This document shows, piece after piece, positions 55,177 through 64,000 of a DNA stretch of 64,000 nt. The position numbers and the translations under genes were made by a program. Each line of letters starts with the position of its first letter. Position 1 is the stretch's first letter. Origin of the DNA: Hofstenia miamia (taxonomy: Eukaryota; Xenacoelomorpha; Acoela); NCBI GenBank assembly GCA_004352715.1, contig SCFE01000057.1, positions 1,289,565 through 1,353,564 of the forward strand, written 5' to 3'. A model generated the notes under the pieces. It searched no databases. It was not told the origin of the DNA and saw only the letters and a program-made list of their open reading frames with translations.

Positions 55177-56984
55177 ATGACTAAAATAGGCAGAGAGTGA
55201 ATACATCCATATTTCATTGTGAACAGAAAGATGAGGTACAACTCATATGATAACTTGTCACCAGAAACAAAACAGCTAATAAGAGGGAGCACATCTACAA
55301 AAGAAAATGAAAGTCTAGCAATTCCCATAGGGATTGATAAGAAGAATTGGCCTACATGTAATATGATAATTGCATATACAACAGAGATGAAAGAAGAATT
55401 TAATCAGCAATACTTCATGAGCACAGTGCACGTAACATTTGATGAACAATTCACCTTGAAAGATGTACAAAAACTCACCAAAAATAGAGAGAAGATATTA
55501 AGAGAGTGTGAACAGGTGAATTTAGATAAAAAGCATCTAACAGTAATATACTTCATGAAAAACAGTGAAATCAGCTTGAGGAAATTGCAGATAAATGTAG
55601 AGGAAATGTTGAAGATAGCCAAGAGACACAAAACAAGAGTAATAATTGTAGTGTCTCAAAAACAAGAAGATATTCCGGATTTTATCAAAGAGATGGAGAT
55701 AAAGTTAGAAAATTTATTCACTTTGAACAGTGGAAAATTAAAGATATCTGACCTCATTAAGATGGATCTCCAAATCAATGAAATGGCGCCAGCACAGAGA
55801 ATAATGGTCGAACCAAAAATTGCAATTGATATGTATTACCAATCTAGAATAATAGAACTATTAGGAATTGATAGTAATTTAGAAGAAACAGGAAATATAT
55901 TTCTGAAATGCAGTCTAAATCAAACACCCAAACACTTACAAAGGATAGCACAATTGTGGTCGGAAATTAAAGCAGAAAAGCCAATTCAGGAGGAATGGCC
56001 ATTGTTTGACATAAAGTCACCAACAAAGAAATATCATAAGTCAGTAGAGGCTGTGTTACATGAGATCAAAAGAGCACACGAGATGGAAGCAAAGAGAAAT
56101 TTTAAAACGTGGCTGTTTGAAGAAATTAATGCACCTGATATTAGAGCAAGAACAGAGATATGGATACTAGCAATAGCATTAACAAGTAATTAAAAATTGG
56201 TACTACCAATAATGAAAAAGGAACATTGGCAAATAGCTAGAAACAAGAAATACGAGATAGCTATTGCACCCATCCCAACAAACATAAAGCAATTGATGAT
56301 AGAACTTGCCAATAAGACTGGTATTTGTCCAAGTGAAATTGATATATTAACAGATGAAACTAAAAAGTACATGTGGGGTGCGACTTCAAACACTAAGCTC
56401 AGATCACTAAAGCAACAACCTTGGCTGACAATGAGAAACTTGATGAAAAGAAAACACGCAAAACCACTGGAAACAATAAAGTTAGTAGAGGAGAGAAAAG
56501 TACATGAGACAATAACTAAAGAGATAAGAAAATATCTCAAAGATTATCCACAATGTGCTTACATGAAAATAATCAAAAGTTCAGAGATGATGAGAAGAGA
56601 GGGACAAAACTGCCCTATTGAAATTATCAAAATGGTGAGTAAAAGTCAGGTAGAAATGCAAATGGAAGACATACTATTGCAATCAACAGAAATTGCATTA
56701 ACCCCCAATACTTAGAGAGTCATTGACAACGTCAATATGGAAAAATGGGGCGAGCAAGAGCCAAGTGAAATTTCATGGGTGGACACAGATGACAAAAGAC
56801 TGTTAGTGGAAATTACAGTTTGGAGAGAACGCATGAACAACATAGTACAAAGAATGTTTGGAGAAGTTTATGAACGTGAAACAAAATTGCTCATTAAAAT
56901 ATTGTGTACAGAGGCGTTCACACAAATAGAAATTGAAGAGATGTTGCAACCTCAGAACCAAATTGCTGTAGATATTGAATGTAT
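55177..56984 (+). pseudogene. ORF3 N-terminal part, family B
   Basis: ATG 55177 (MTKIGRE, stop, IHPYF) aligns with the family-A and C starts. The frame is open from about 55201 to 56193 (MSTVHVTFDEQFTLKDV, TRVIIVVSQKQEDIP), and resumes in the same frame at 56197-56715 (GICPSEIDIL, YMWGATSNTK near 56368) and 56737-56984 (EIEEMLQPQNQIAVDIEC). Only three in-frame stops and no frameshift occur in 1.8 kb, so this is the best preserved ORF3. It is rich in Glu, Lys and Ile, with predicted alternating strands and helices. I see no signal peptide, membrane segment or known catalytic motif. It is cut by an LTR at 56985. Confidence 0.78.
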
Positions 56985-58415
56985 TGTAGCATCATCCAAA
57001 AAGCAACTAAGCTGAACAACGTCAAATGATTATTATTAATTGAAATTAATTGTAAAAATTTAGTTAATGATCTTTAGTTATTTTTGTAAAATGCAACTTA
57101 GATTTAATATTGTTCAAAATAAGAAAACTTGTTAGCCGATGAAGAAACAATTGACAAATTAAATTGAGTGAACTAACGCTTACGTAGGAACAGCNNNNNN
57201 NNNNNNNNNNNNNNNNNNNNNNNNNNNNNNNNNNNNNNNNNNNNNNNNNNNNNNNNNNNNNNNNNNNNNNNNNNNNNNNNNNNNNNNNNNNNNNNNNNNN
57301 NNNNNNNNNNNNNNNNNNNNNNNNNNNNNNNNNNNNNNNNNNNNNNNNNNNNNNNNNNNNNNNNNNNNNNNNNNNNNNNNNNNNNNNNNNNNNNNNNNNN
57401 NNNNNNNNNNNNNNNNNNNNNNNNNNNNNNNNNNNNNNNNNNNNNNNNNNNNNNNNNNNNNNNNNNNNNNNNNNNNNNNNNNNNNNNNNNNNNNNNNNNN
57501 NNNNNNNNNNNNNNNNNNNNNNNNNNNNNNNNNNNNNNNNNNNNNNNNNNNNNNNNNNNNNNNNNNNNNNNNNNNNNNNNNNNNNNNNNNNNNNNNNNNN
57601 NNNNNNNNNNNNNNNNNNNNNNNNNNNNNNNNNNNNNNNNNNNNNNNNNNNNNNNNNNNNNNNNNNNNNNNNNNNNNNNNNNNNNNNNNNNNNNNNNNNN
57701 NNNNNNNNNNNNNNNNNNNNNNNNNNNNNNNNNNNNNNNNNNNNNNNNNNNNNNNNNNNNNNNNNNNNNNNNNNNNNNNNNNNNNNNNNNNNNNNNNNNN
57801 NNNNNNNNNNNNNNNNNNNNNNNNNNNNNNNNNNNNNNNNNNNNNNNNNNNNNNNNNNNNNNNNNNNNNNNNNNNNNNNNNNNNNNNNNNNNNNNNNNNN
57901 NNNNNNNNNNNNNNNNNNNNNNNNNNNNNNNNNNNNNNNNNNNNNNNNNNNNNNNNNNNNNNNNNNNNNNNNNNNNNNNNNNNNNNNNNNNNNNNNNNNN
58001 NNNNNNNNNNNNNNNNNNNNNNNNNNNNNNNNNNNNNNNNNNNNTACAAAATTGAGTTTAAGTCAGTTACAACTTTACTTGAGTGCACGCACTAAGCTAA
58101 CGTAAGGTACACATAATTAATTCCAGTTGAGCTGAGGTGGTGCCGTGGACTCAACCATCATTGCAGAAGGAGAGGAGCTGTGTTGTGGAGATCGGCTTCG
58201 GGCAGTAGCCCATGGAAGAACTGAAGAGGAAACATCATACTGCTCTGTCACCTAAACAGTGATAGTCAATACTCAATTATTTGATTAACATAGCTAGTTA
58301 ATAAGAGAGAAAGGTCTGATGGTTCAACAACTTGGTAACACCTCACCCGCGATTTACCGAGCACTCATTATCAGTAATTAGACATGGCGTAATAAGCTAG
58401 GTGGAGGATGTTACA
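56985..58415 (+). repeat. family-A-like LTR inserted in ORF3, target duplication GTAT
   Basis: It starts TGTAGCATCATCC and ends GGATGTTACA. GTAT stands at 56981-56984 and again at 58416-58419. Skipping the insertion rejoins ORF3 as DIEC-ITLK, which matches VDVECITSK in family A. Most of the LTR (57195-58044) is N. As drawn it is about 1.43 kb, longer than the 1.12 kb LTR, but the N count may be nominal. A solo LTR is the simplest reading. Confidence 0.85.
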
Positions 58416-58419
58416 GTAT

Positions 58420-59467
58420 CACTTTGAAAATGATAATAAGACCAGAGACGGCACAAAATTTGATGAAGAACAGTTTAATGAATATGTTCTGAGAAAACAT
58501 TAAGAAAGCCAAGAATAATTACCCAGCAACCTTTGGAATGGCGACAACTGCGGAAATGAAAGGCACATATAAGGCAATAGAAGAAAAAACAATGACTAAT
58601 CTTTTAAAATGCACACAGCCACCAAAAATTTCCATACTGATGCTATTACCAACGTGGAGGCTGAAAAATTAGAAGGCCATTAAAGCAATGTGGCATGAGG
58701 AAAATACTTATGTCAATACACAACAAGCAGCAGAGAAGACTGTAAATGACGAGAGATACAAAAAGTCTAAAGAAATTCTGCTAACAAATAACAATAAAGA
58801 AAGAATTTTCATAGAAGGACAAGTTACACAGTATGATTTATACAGAGAGGGAGAGCTGATACATAAGCAGATACAAAAAGTTCGAAAAGAAATTGAAAAA
58901 CGGACAGCACAAACAGTTATATTGTTTTCTGGAATAAATGATATTGTGTGGGGAGAACTATGGAGTTCACAATACAGATATTACGATGTAAGCGACGTGT
59001 GGAAATTATTATGATGGTAAGATTAGGAAAAAAACGAGCCAGAAGAGATTACTGAAGAAGAAGTAATGGAAAATATAAGTGCTTTTTATGATGAAGCATC
59101 AAAATCAAAGTCACTAAGATCGACATATGAGTTCTTTTACCCCAACACAGAAATCCCTCCTGATTTAGTGTACACTAGCAGAATTGATGCAATAATGACA
59201 TTAATGATAGCAATAAAAGGATTGCACTTATATCAAAAGTATTATGAGATATTCAATGAAAAACTAAATGAGCTAAGAAGTATGTGCAAAATATCAAAGT
59301 CATTGAAGAATCCTTCATATCTAAGACATAAAATATGCTCACAACTGAGAAAGATCACAAAAGAAGAACAATGTGAGAAAGTCAGTTGGGAAATGACAGA
59401 AGCAAATGGTATTATTAAGAAGGCAGCAGAGATGGTTCATGGAGAGAGAGTAGTCATCCTTAATTAG
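58420..59467 (+). pseudogene. ORF3 C-terminal part, family B
   Basis: It continues after the insertion with a decayed stretch containing KKAKNNYPATFG (about 58505), then open frames 58688-59014 (NNNKERIFIEGQVTQYDLY, TVILFSGINDIVWGE) and 59066-59467 (FFYPNTEIPPDLVYTSRID, TLMIAIKGLHLYQKYYEIF, MVHGERVVI at the end). These blocks are shared with families A, C and D. The protein ends just before the polypurine tract. Confidence 0.75.
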
Positions 59468-59475
59468 CTATGCTG

Positions 59476-59484
59476 GGGGGGAGT
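59476..59484 (+). promoter_or_regulatory. polypurine tract (family B)
   Basis: GGGGGGGAG immediately precedes the 3' LTR start TGTGGCATAATCC. Confidence 0.75.
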
Positions 59485-61060
59485 GTGGCATAATCCATTG
59501 AATAACCATGTGTGGTCAAAGTGAGAAGAAAAATGGATGTAACTAAGACTAAAATGTAATAATGATTAAAATGTAAACACACAGTTATGATCGATTATTT
59601 GATTTGTAAATTGTTTTATGCAGTTTTATATTTAAAATTAACTTGACAGTATTTGGCAAAAACAAAGATGGCCAAACAGCATACTCTAATTAACTCTGAC
59701 GNNNNNNNNNNNNNNNNNNNNNNNNNNNNNNNNNNNNNNNNNNNNNNNNNNNNNNNNNNNNNNNNNNNNNNNNNNNNNNNNNNNNNNNNNNNNNNNNNNN
59801 NNNNNNNNNNNNNNNNNNNNNNNNNNNNNNNNNNNNNNNNNNNNNNNNNNNNNNNNNNNNNNNNNNNNNNNNNNNNNNNNNNNNNNNNNNNNNNNNNNNN
59901 NNNNNNNNNNNNNNNNNNNNNNNNNNNNNNNNNNNNNNNNNNNNNNNNNNNNNNNNNNNNNNNNNNNNNNNNNNNNNNNNNNNNNNNNNNNNNNNNNNNN
60001 NNNNNNNNNNNNNNNNNNNNNNNNNNNNNNNNNNNNNNNNNNNNNNNNNNNNNNNNNNNNNNNNNNNNNNNNNNNNNNNNNNNNNNNNNNNNNNNNNNNN
60101 NNNNNNNNNNNNNNNNNNNNNNNNNNNNNNNNNNNNNNNNNNNNNNNNNNNNNNNNNNNNNNNNNNNNNNNNNNNNNNNNNNNNNNNNNNNNNNNNNNNN
60201 NNNNNNNNNNNNNNNNNNNNNNNNNNNNNNNNNNNNNNNNNNNNNNNNNNNNNNNNNNNNNNNNNNNNNNNNNNNNNNNNNNNNNTCCATTGTAGCTTTC
60301 CTATTACTCATTGCTTGTCAATTATTATGATTATAGTTATATAGCTCTACATGTTTATTAGGTCATTATTGAATAAAAGTTGCTCAATGTTTTATGTCAT
60401 AGTTATTATTTCATTATTGAATCCAAATTATTATGATTATATTTATATTGTCTACATGATTATTATTTTATTATTGAATCCAAGTTGCGCATTGTTTTAT
60501 ATCATAGTTGACCATTGGCCGAATTATGCATTTACTTTCTTGCAGGCTGCATTGATTGTTTACATGTACTAAGGTCTAGCATGTATTGTTATATCTGTAG
60601 GGTTATTATATGTAAGGTCGATAACAAGCTAAAGCATTGTGGTTGCGTTCCTTCCTTATTTTTACATAATCATAATAACAAAAACAATCAATGCACTAAA
60701 TTAGTAAGTTGTCATACACACACAATCACTGAGTTGCCCATTCACACACTAATCCAGTTAATGGTTTCCATTGCGAAGTTCAAGTAAAAGCTGGAGCTGT
60801 TACTGCTAAAGAGGTCTCTGGAATCGCATGGCACTGCTTCAGGTTTCGACCCTGTCTTCCATCTACCACTCTCGATCTAAATAAGTTGTTGTTAGTCAAG
60901 CATTCAGAAAAGCTAATGTTTATTAATTTAAGTTAATTAGCTAAACATTCAACTAAAAAGAGAGAATTAGGAATTTGTCAAACTTAATCATTGCAAACAC
61001 TGTGAAAAGTAATAAGTTACTCTTGATTAATTGCGAAATTGGGATTGGCAAGATTCTACA
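59485..61060 (+). repeat. family-B 3' LTR with internal N gap
   Basis: It runs TGTGGCATAATCC to GGCAAGATTCTACA. N occupies 59702-60285. After the gap it matches 45880-46558, with a short extra duplication near 60360-60480 (two copies of the TCATTATTGAAT-type segment). No target duplication can be checked because the 5' LTR has lost its start. Confidence 0.85.
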
Positions 61061-61285
61061 CAAGAAAATTGTCAATTATATCATCCAAGAAATTAAGAAG
61101 AGCAATAATACATGAAGTGATCAGAAAATGTTTGCAAGGGATATGAACAGAACCTTTAGAGATAGGGTTCTTATAATGATGAACAGGTGAACTATGTAAC
61201 CAACAGTATGCAATTGCATCAAAATTACTCAGTTTTAGATACATTAGTGAAGATGAATTAATTAAGGAAATGGGCAAACCAGTCT
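61061..61285. other. unclassified sequence 3' of the family-B element
   Basis: A minus-strand frame (61289-61056, 77 codons) is open but shows no motif I recognise. It may be chance or part of the adjacent LINE debris. Confidence 0.35.
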
Positions 61286-62214
61286 CCAATATTTATTGTG
61301 GCAGTCATAATGTTACCAGTGTCTATATTTAAAAAGTACATTAAATATTTCTCTAAGCATCTATTTGCATTTAACCATTTTATTCACACAAACTCAATTC
61401 CATAGGTTTTAAAGCTAGAAGATGTAACTATATTTAAGGAAGGGGACCCCAATATTTGCCTAAGCTATAGGCCAATTTCAATCACATATCCCACATCAAA
61501 ACGTAATTGAACATCTTCTATGTTTCCAAATTAACTGGCAATGAATGCAGAAAAGATGCAATTGATAACATTCACTCGAAAACAATTAATCAGCAGAAAC
61601 AAGAATATGACTTTGAAGCTTTCTCCAAGTAATTCACAAGATAAAAAGTCGTAACATAGTGTCACGTATTTAGGAGTTCAATTTGATAGAAATTTTAGCT
61701 TTGAGGCATTTGTTAATAACAAGATCAGCAGAATCGCAAGTGGAGTGCGTTATCTAAAACACATGAGAAATATTACTCAAACTAAGCAAGCCCTGGTGTA
61801 TAGCCAATTTAAATATGCATGCATACTCCTGAATGATATATCTAAAGTTGAGCAAAAACGCATAAATGGAATATTTAACTGGTTCCATTGTGCAATGATT
61901 AAAATCAACATAAGTCAAACGAGGAAAAACATTAAACATGTTGTCACCAATTTATTATTCTATATATGCAAGCTTAAAACTATTCCACAATATCTATTGT
62001 GGCATTTGTAAGTTACCAGTATTTATATTAAAAAAAGTACATTAAATATTTCTTTGAACATCTATTTGCATACAACCATTCTATCCAAACAAATACATTT
62101 CCACGGGTTTTAAGGCAAGCAGATGTGAACACATTTAAGGAAAGAGACCCCACTAATTATCTAGCTATGGCAAATTGTAATAATGAACCCCATATCAAAA
62201 TTTACTTGAATGCT

Positions 62215-62215
<1 letters not shown>
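61286..62215 (+). pseudogene. non-LTR (LINE) retrotransposon reverse-transcriptase debris, partly duplicated
   Basis: 61380-61490 encodes LEDVTIFKEGDPNICLSYRP followed by IS, the start of LINE reverse transcriptases (the KxGDP and NYRPIS region). 61545-61960 encodes the downstream part: a TFTRKQ segment, SVTYLGVQFDRNFSFEAFV (the YLGV motif) and QALVYSQFKYACILL. The catalytic YADD region between them is missing. A second, more decayed copy of the first block (FKERDPTNYL) occupies 61985-62215. The clade looks Jockey/CR1-like, but that is a guess. Confidence 0.75.

Positions 62216-62282
<67 letters not shown>
62216..62282. repeat. (TA)n microsatellite
   Basis: This is an uninterrupted TA/AT run of about 66 bases, directly after the second LINE fragment. 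Confidence 0.97.
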
Positions 62283-62284
<2 letters not shown>

Positions 62285-62939
62285 TTTGGTAGTTTTATGC
62301 TTGCTTTTTAGCAATAAATTATTATTTTAATATATTTTACTCATATAAATGTAAAACACAGACACATATAACAAGTTGCAGTATATAATCCTTAATAAGT
62401 ACAACAAAATGCCTCTGAGGCATTAAAAAACGTTCGAATTGATATAAAAAAAGTTACTATTCTCTGACCGAAGGCCCAAACATATCAAACATATGACATT
62501 GAACTGAAGATAAAAGCATGTTTGAAAATTAGTAATTTAGCTAAGATTTGAGATATAAAATTGATATTATAATAGTTCCTCTGTTAAATATTGTAGAAAA
62601 GAATAGGATTAACTGTTGGAGCCTACATCACTTTTATAAGAGTAAACAGCATCTTCTAAATTCAAAATAAGTAAGATATACAATATGTCAATATGTTGCT
62701 TAGGCATATGTTTAATAATTCTAGAAAGGTACATGAAATATAAAGAAGATTTTACGCAATTTGAACTGTAACGATGAACTTTAAATTTCACTTGGGGTAC
62801 AAAAAGACCCCAAACAGTGTCTAACCATTAAAGTAAGCGCGAATTTAAGTCAAAGGGTAGTCCTGGTAAAATCAGAATTGATTATTTAAAAATAAATTCT
62901 AAGCTGTGTAAACTATAAATTGACAAGCGCAAGCTCAGC
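62283..62939. other. AT-rich DNA, nothing recognised
   Basis: I see no gene or named repeat in this stretch. Confidence 0.5.
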
Positions 62940-63137
62940 TTGCATGATCTGAAGAAAATTCTGGGTGCAAACGGTGAACAAACTCCTGCTGTTTGTGCAA
63001 AACTTCAAAACTGCCCAGCTTCAGATGCAGTTATTGAGCGATCTTTTTCAAAATTAAGCAAGATTTTGGAGAAGGATCGTCATTTCAGTGATGAAAATGT
63101 TAAATTTTATGTTATTGGATACGTGAATAATTTATAA
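62940..63137 (+). pseudogene. hAT-family transposase C-terminal dimerisation domain fragment
   Basis: The frame reads CPASDAVIERSFSKLSKILE followed by KDRHFSDENVKFYVIGYVN and a stop. This has the shape of the hAT C-terminal domain (PAS-xx-ER-FS, then basic residues and a final hydrophobic helix). Only about 60 residues are present and I see no catalytic part upstream, so this is a relic. Confidence 0.65.
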
Positions 63138-63894
63138 TTTTTCTTGTTCCAATTTTTTTAAAGTCATATTTTAGTTCATATAAGGCTCTTTTTCAGACAT
63201 ATTATAGGCTCCTAAAATTCTTTTTTAAGGTCATATTTTGGGCCGCCCTAGTGCTTAAATAGAAAAAAGAAGTGATCACAACTGCAAAGTCCATGGAGGT
63301 CTGGACGGCACTAGTAAAATGCCTGCCTTCTATTTGGAAGCTGCTAAATCTAGTGATTTCAAGGTTAATCAAAGAGGGACAGAAAAAGTGCAGCACAAAG
63401 AGAAAATATCAAATACCGGAAAGTAGTGGAGCATCATAGAAGTAAGTGTTCGAGAATTTTTTGGAGTAAATTGCAAGTCGATACCTTGTCTAATTCGGAG
63501 TTTTTTAGAGTAAAAAAATATTAAATTTTACAATAATTACGAGCGTCTTAATCTAAAAAAAATATTTACGATTGATAAAATACTGAAATTTACAATAATT
63601 GAATTTTGACGTCATTTTCGAGTGGATTTTTGATCGAGTTTGAGTTTTAATGATTTTTTTCCGAGTTTTTCCCATCGTGTTTTACGAACTGATTCCAGCA
63701 CGACTTCTAACATTCAGAGCACTCGAAAACCTTGATTGGCACAGCTAGCCACATTGTGTAACAAGCAGAAACTTCTATAGACTACTATCGTCCTATGCTG
63801 TCAATTCCTTTATTAGTCAAATTGTGCATAGACCCTAACAATTTTAATTTTATAAAGACTTCGCATGGGTGCCAGAAATTTTAATTATAAAGAT
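63138..63894. other. AT-rich DNA upstream of the ribozyme
   Basis: I recognise no gene. Base composition changes sharply at about 63895, from AT-rich to GC-rich, where the ribozyme begins. Confidence 0.5.
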
Positions 63895-64000
63895 GGGAAC
63901 CGAAAGGGCCCTGTGCCTGAACCGTCCTAGAAAGTAACCTCCTCGCGGTGGTTCCTGGAGAAGCTACCTCCCAAGGCGAAAGCCAAAGGGTGGTGCTGAG
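63895..64000 (+). ncRNA. HDV-like self-cleaving ribozyme, 3' strand of P2 beyond the window
   Basis: The sequence fits the nested double pseudoknot. P1 is GGGAACC (63895-63901) with GGTTCCT (63950-63956): seven pairs, the first a G-U as in HDV. P3 is ACC (63937-63939) with GGT (63947-63949). Loop L3 is TCCTCGC (63940-63946), the same seven bases as in HDV RNA. P1.1 is CC (63941-63942) with GG (63957-63958). P4 is UACC-U-CCC (63965-63972) with GGG-U-GGUG (63988-63995), capped by GGC-GAAA-GCC. J4/2 is CTGA (63996-63999), with C63996 in the place of catalytic C75. Cleavage would fall 5' of G63895. In animals such ribozymes cap the 5' end of non-LTR retrotransposons, so an element probably starts here. 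Confidence 0.85.

Larger units (their letters stand above)
45405..61060 (+). mobile_element. family-B Ty3/Gypsy-type LTR retrotransposon with ORF3, carrying two nested LTR insertions
   Basis: The order is 5' LTR (start truncated), primer site, gag, frameshift site, protease, reverse transcriptase, RNase H, integrase, peptide-repeat linker, ORF3, polypurine tract, 3' LTR. Two family-A-like LTRs interrupt it: one in the protease N terminus (48291-50762, target duplication GTAA) and one in ORF3 (56985-58415, GTAT). Removing each insertion with one duplication restores the flanking reading frame, so both arrived after this element. Coding regions carry moderate numbers of stops and frameshifts. 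Confidence 0.92.

Noticed and set aside
58904-58960. ORF3 of family B as an SGNH-type hydrolase, because of FSGINDIV, which resembles the GxND block
   Set aside because: Family A has SRVND and family C has ALGN at this place, and I see no GDS or DxxH block. The resemblance is not conserved.

Overview
The window looks like AT-rich, repeat-dense genomic DNA of an animal, probably an invertebrate. The evidence is a mariner transposase relic, a hAT transposase C-terminal relic, a non-LTR retrotransposon reverse transcriptase relic, a tRNA-like cloverleaf and several families of Ty3/Gypsy-type LTR retrotransposons. I see no host protein-coding gene I can defend. The assembly is a scaffold with large N gaps (1-367, 7405-8251, 9783-10247, 11292-11545, 22534-22700, 57195-58044, 59702-60285), small gaps and single-N joins. 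Several joins are flanked by duplicated sequence and look artificial.

Layout: 368-4200 is mostly unannotated, with one decayed coding fragment on the minus strand. 4206-7404 (+) is a 5'-truncated, internally deleted element of family A, followed after a gap by a family-A LTR (8635-9753). 11567-22508 (+) is a complete but decayed family-C element with both LTRs, inserted in a TA microsatellite. 22740-24960 is unannotated apart from a tRNA-like sequence. 26249-38666 (-) is a second family-A element, flanked on both sides by the same 1.2 kb sequence in inverted orientation (25025-26243 and 38670-39888). 41090-45300 (-) is a deletion-riddled family-D element, closest to C. 45405-61060 (+) is a family-B element into which two family-A-like LTRs have jumped, with 4-bp target duplications GTAA and GTAT. 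61286-62215 is LINE debris and 62940-63137 a hAT relic. The last 106 bases form almost all of an HDV-like self-cleaving ribozyme.

The four LTR families share one architecture: LTR, primer site, gag (coiled coil, capsid-like domain, CCHC knuckle), a -1 frameshift site at the gag stop codon, protease, reverse transcriptase, RNase H, integrase, a linker with a short repeated motif, then a third large reading frame of about 950-1030 codons (ORF3), polypurine tract, LTR. ORF3 matches no family I recognise, yet blocks of it recur in all four families (for example an MWGAT motif in A, B and C), so it was probably under selection while the elements were active.

Every pol copy here is broken by stops, frameshifts, deletions or catalytic substitutions, so no copy is autonomous as assembled. 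The strongest candidates for new biology are the HDV-like ribozyme at the right edge, the conserved ORF3, and the conserved UUUAAAC-UAG frameshift signal.
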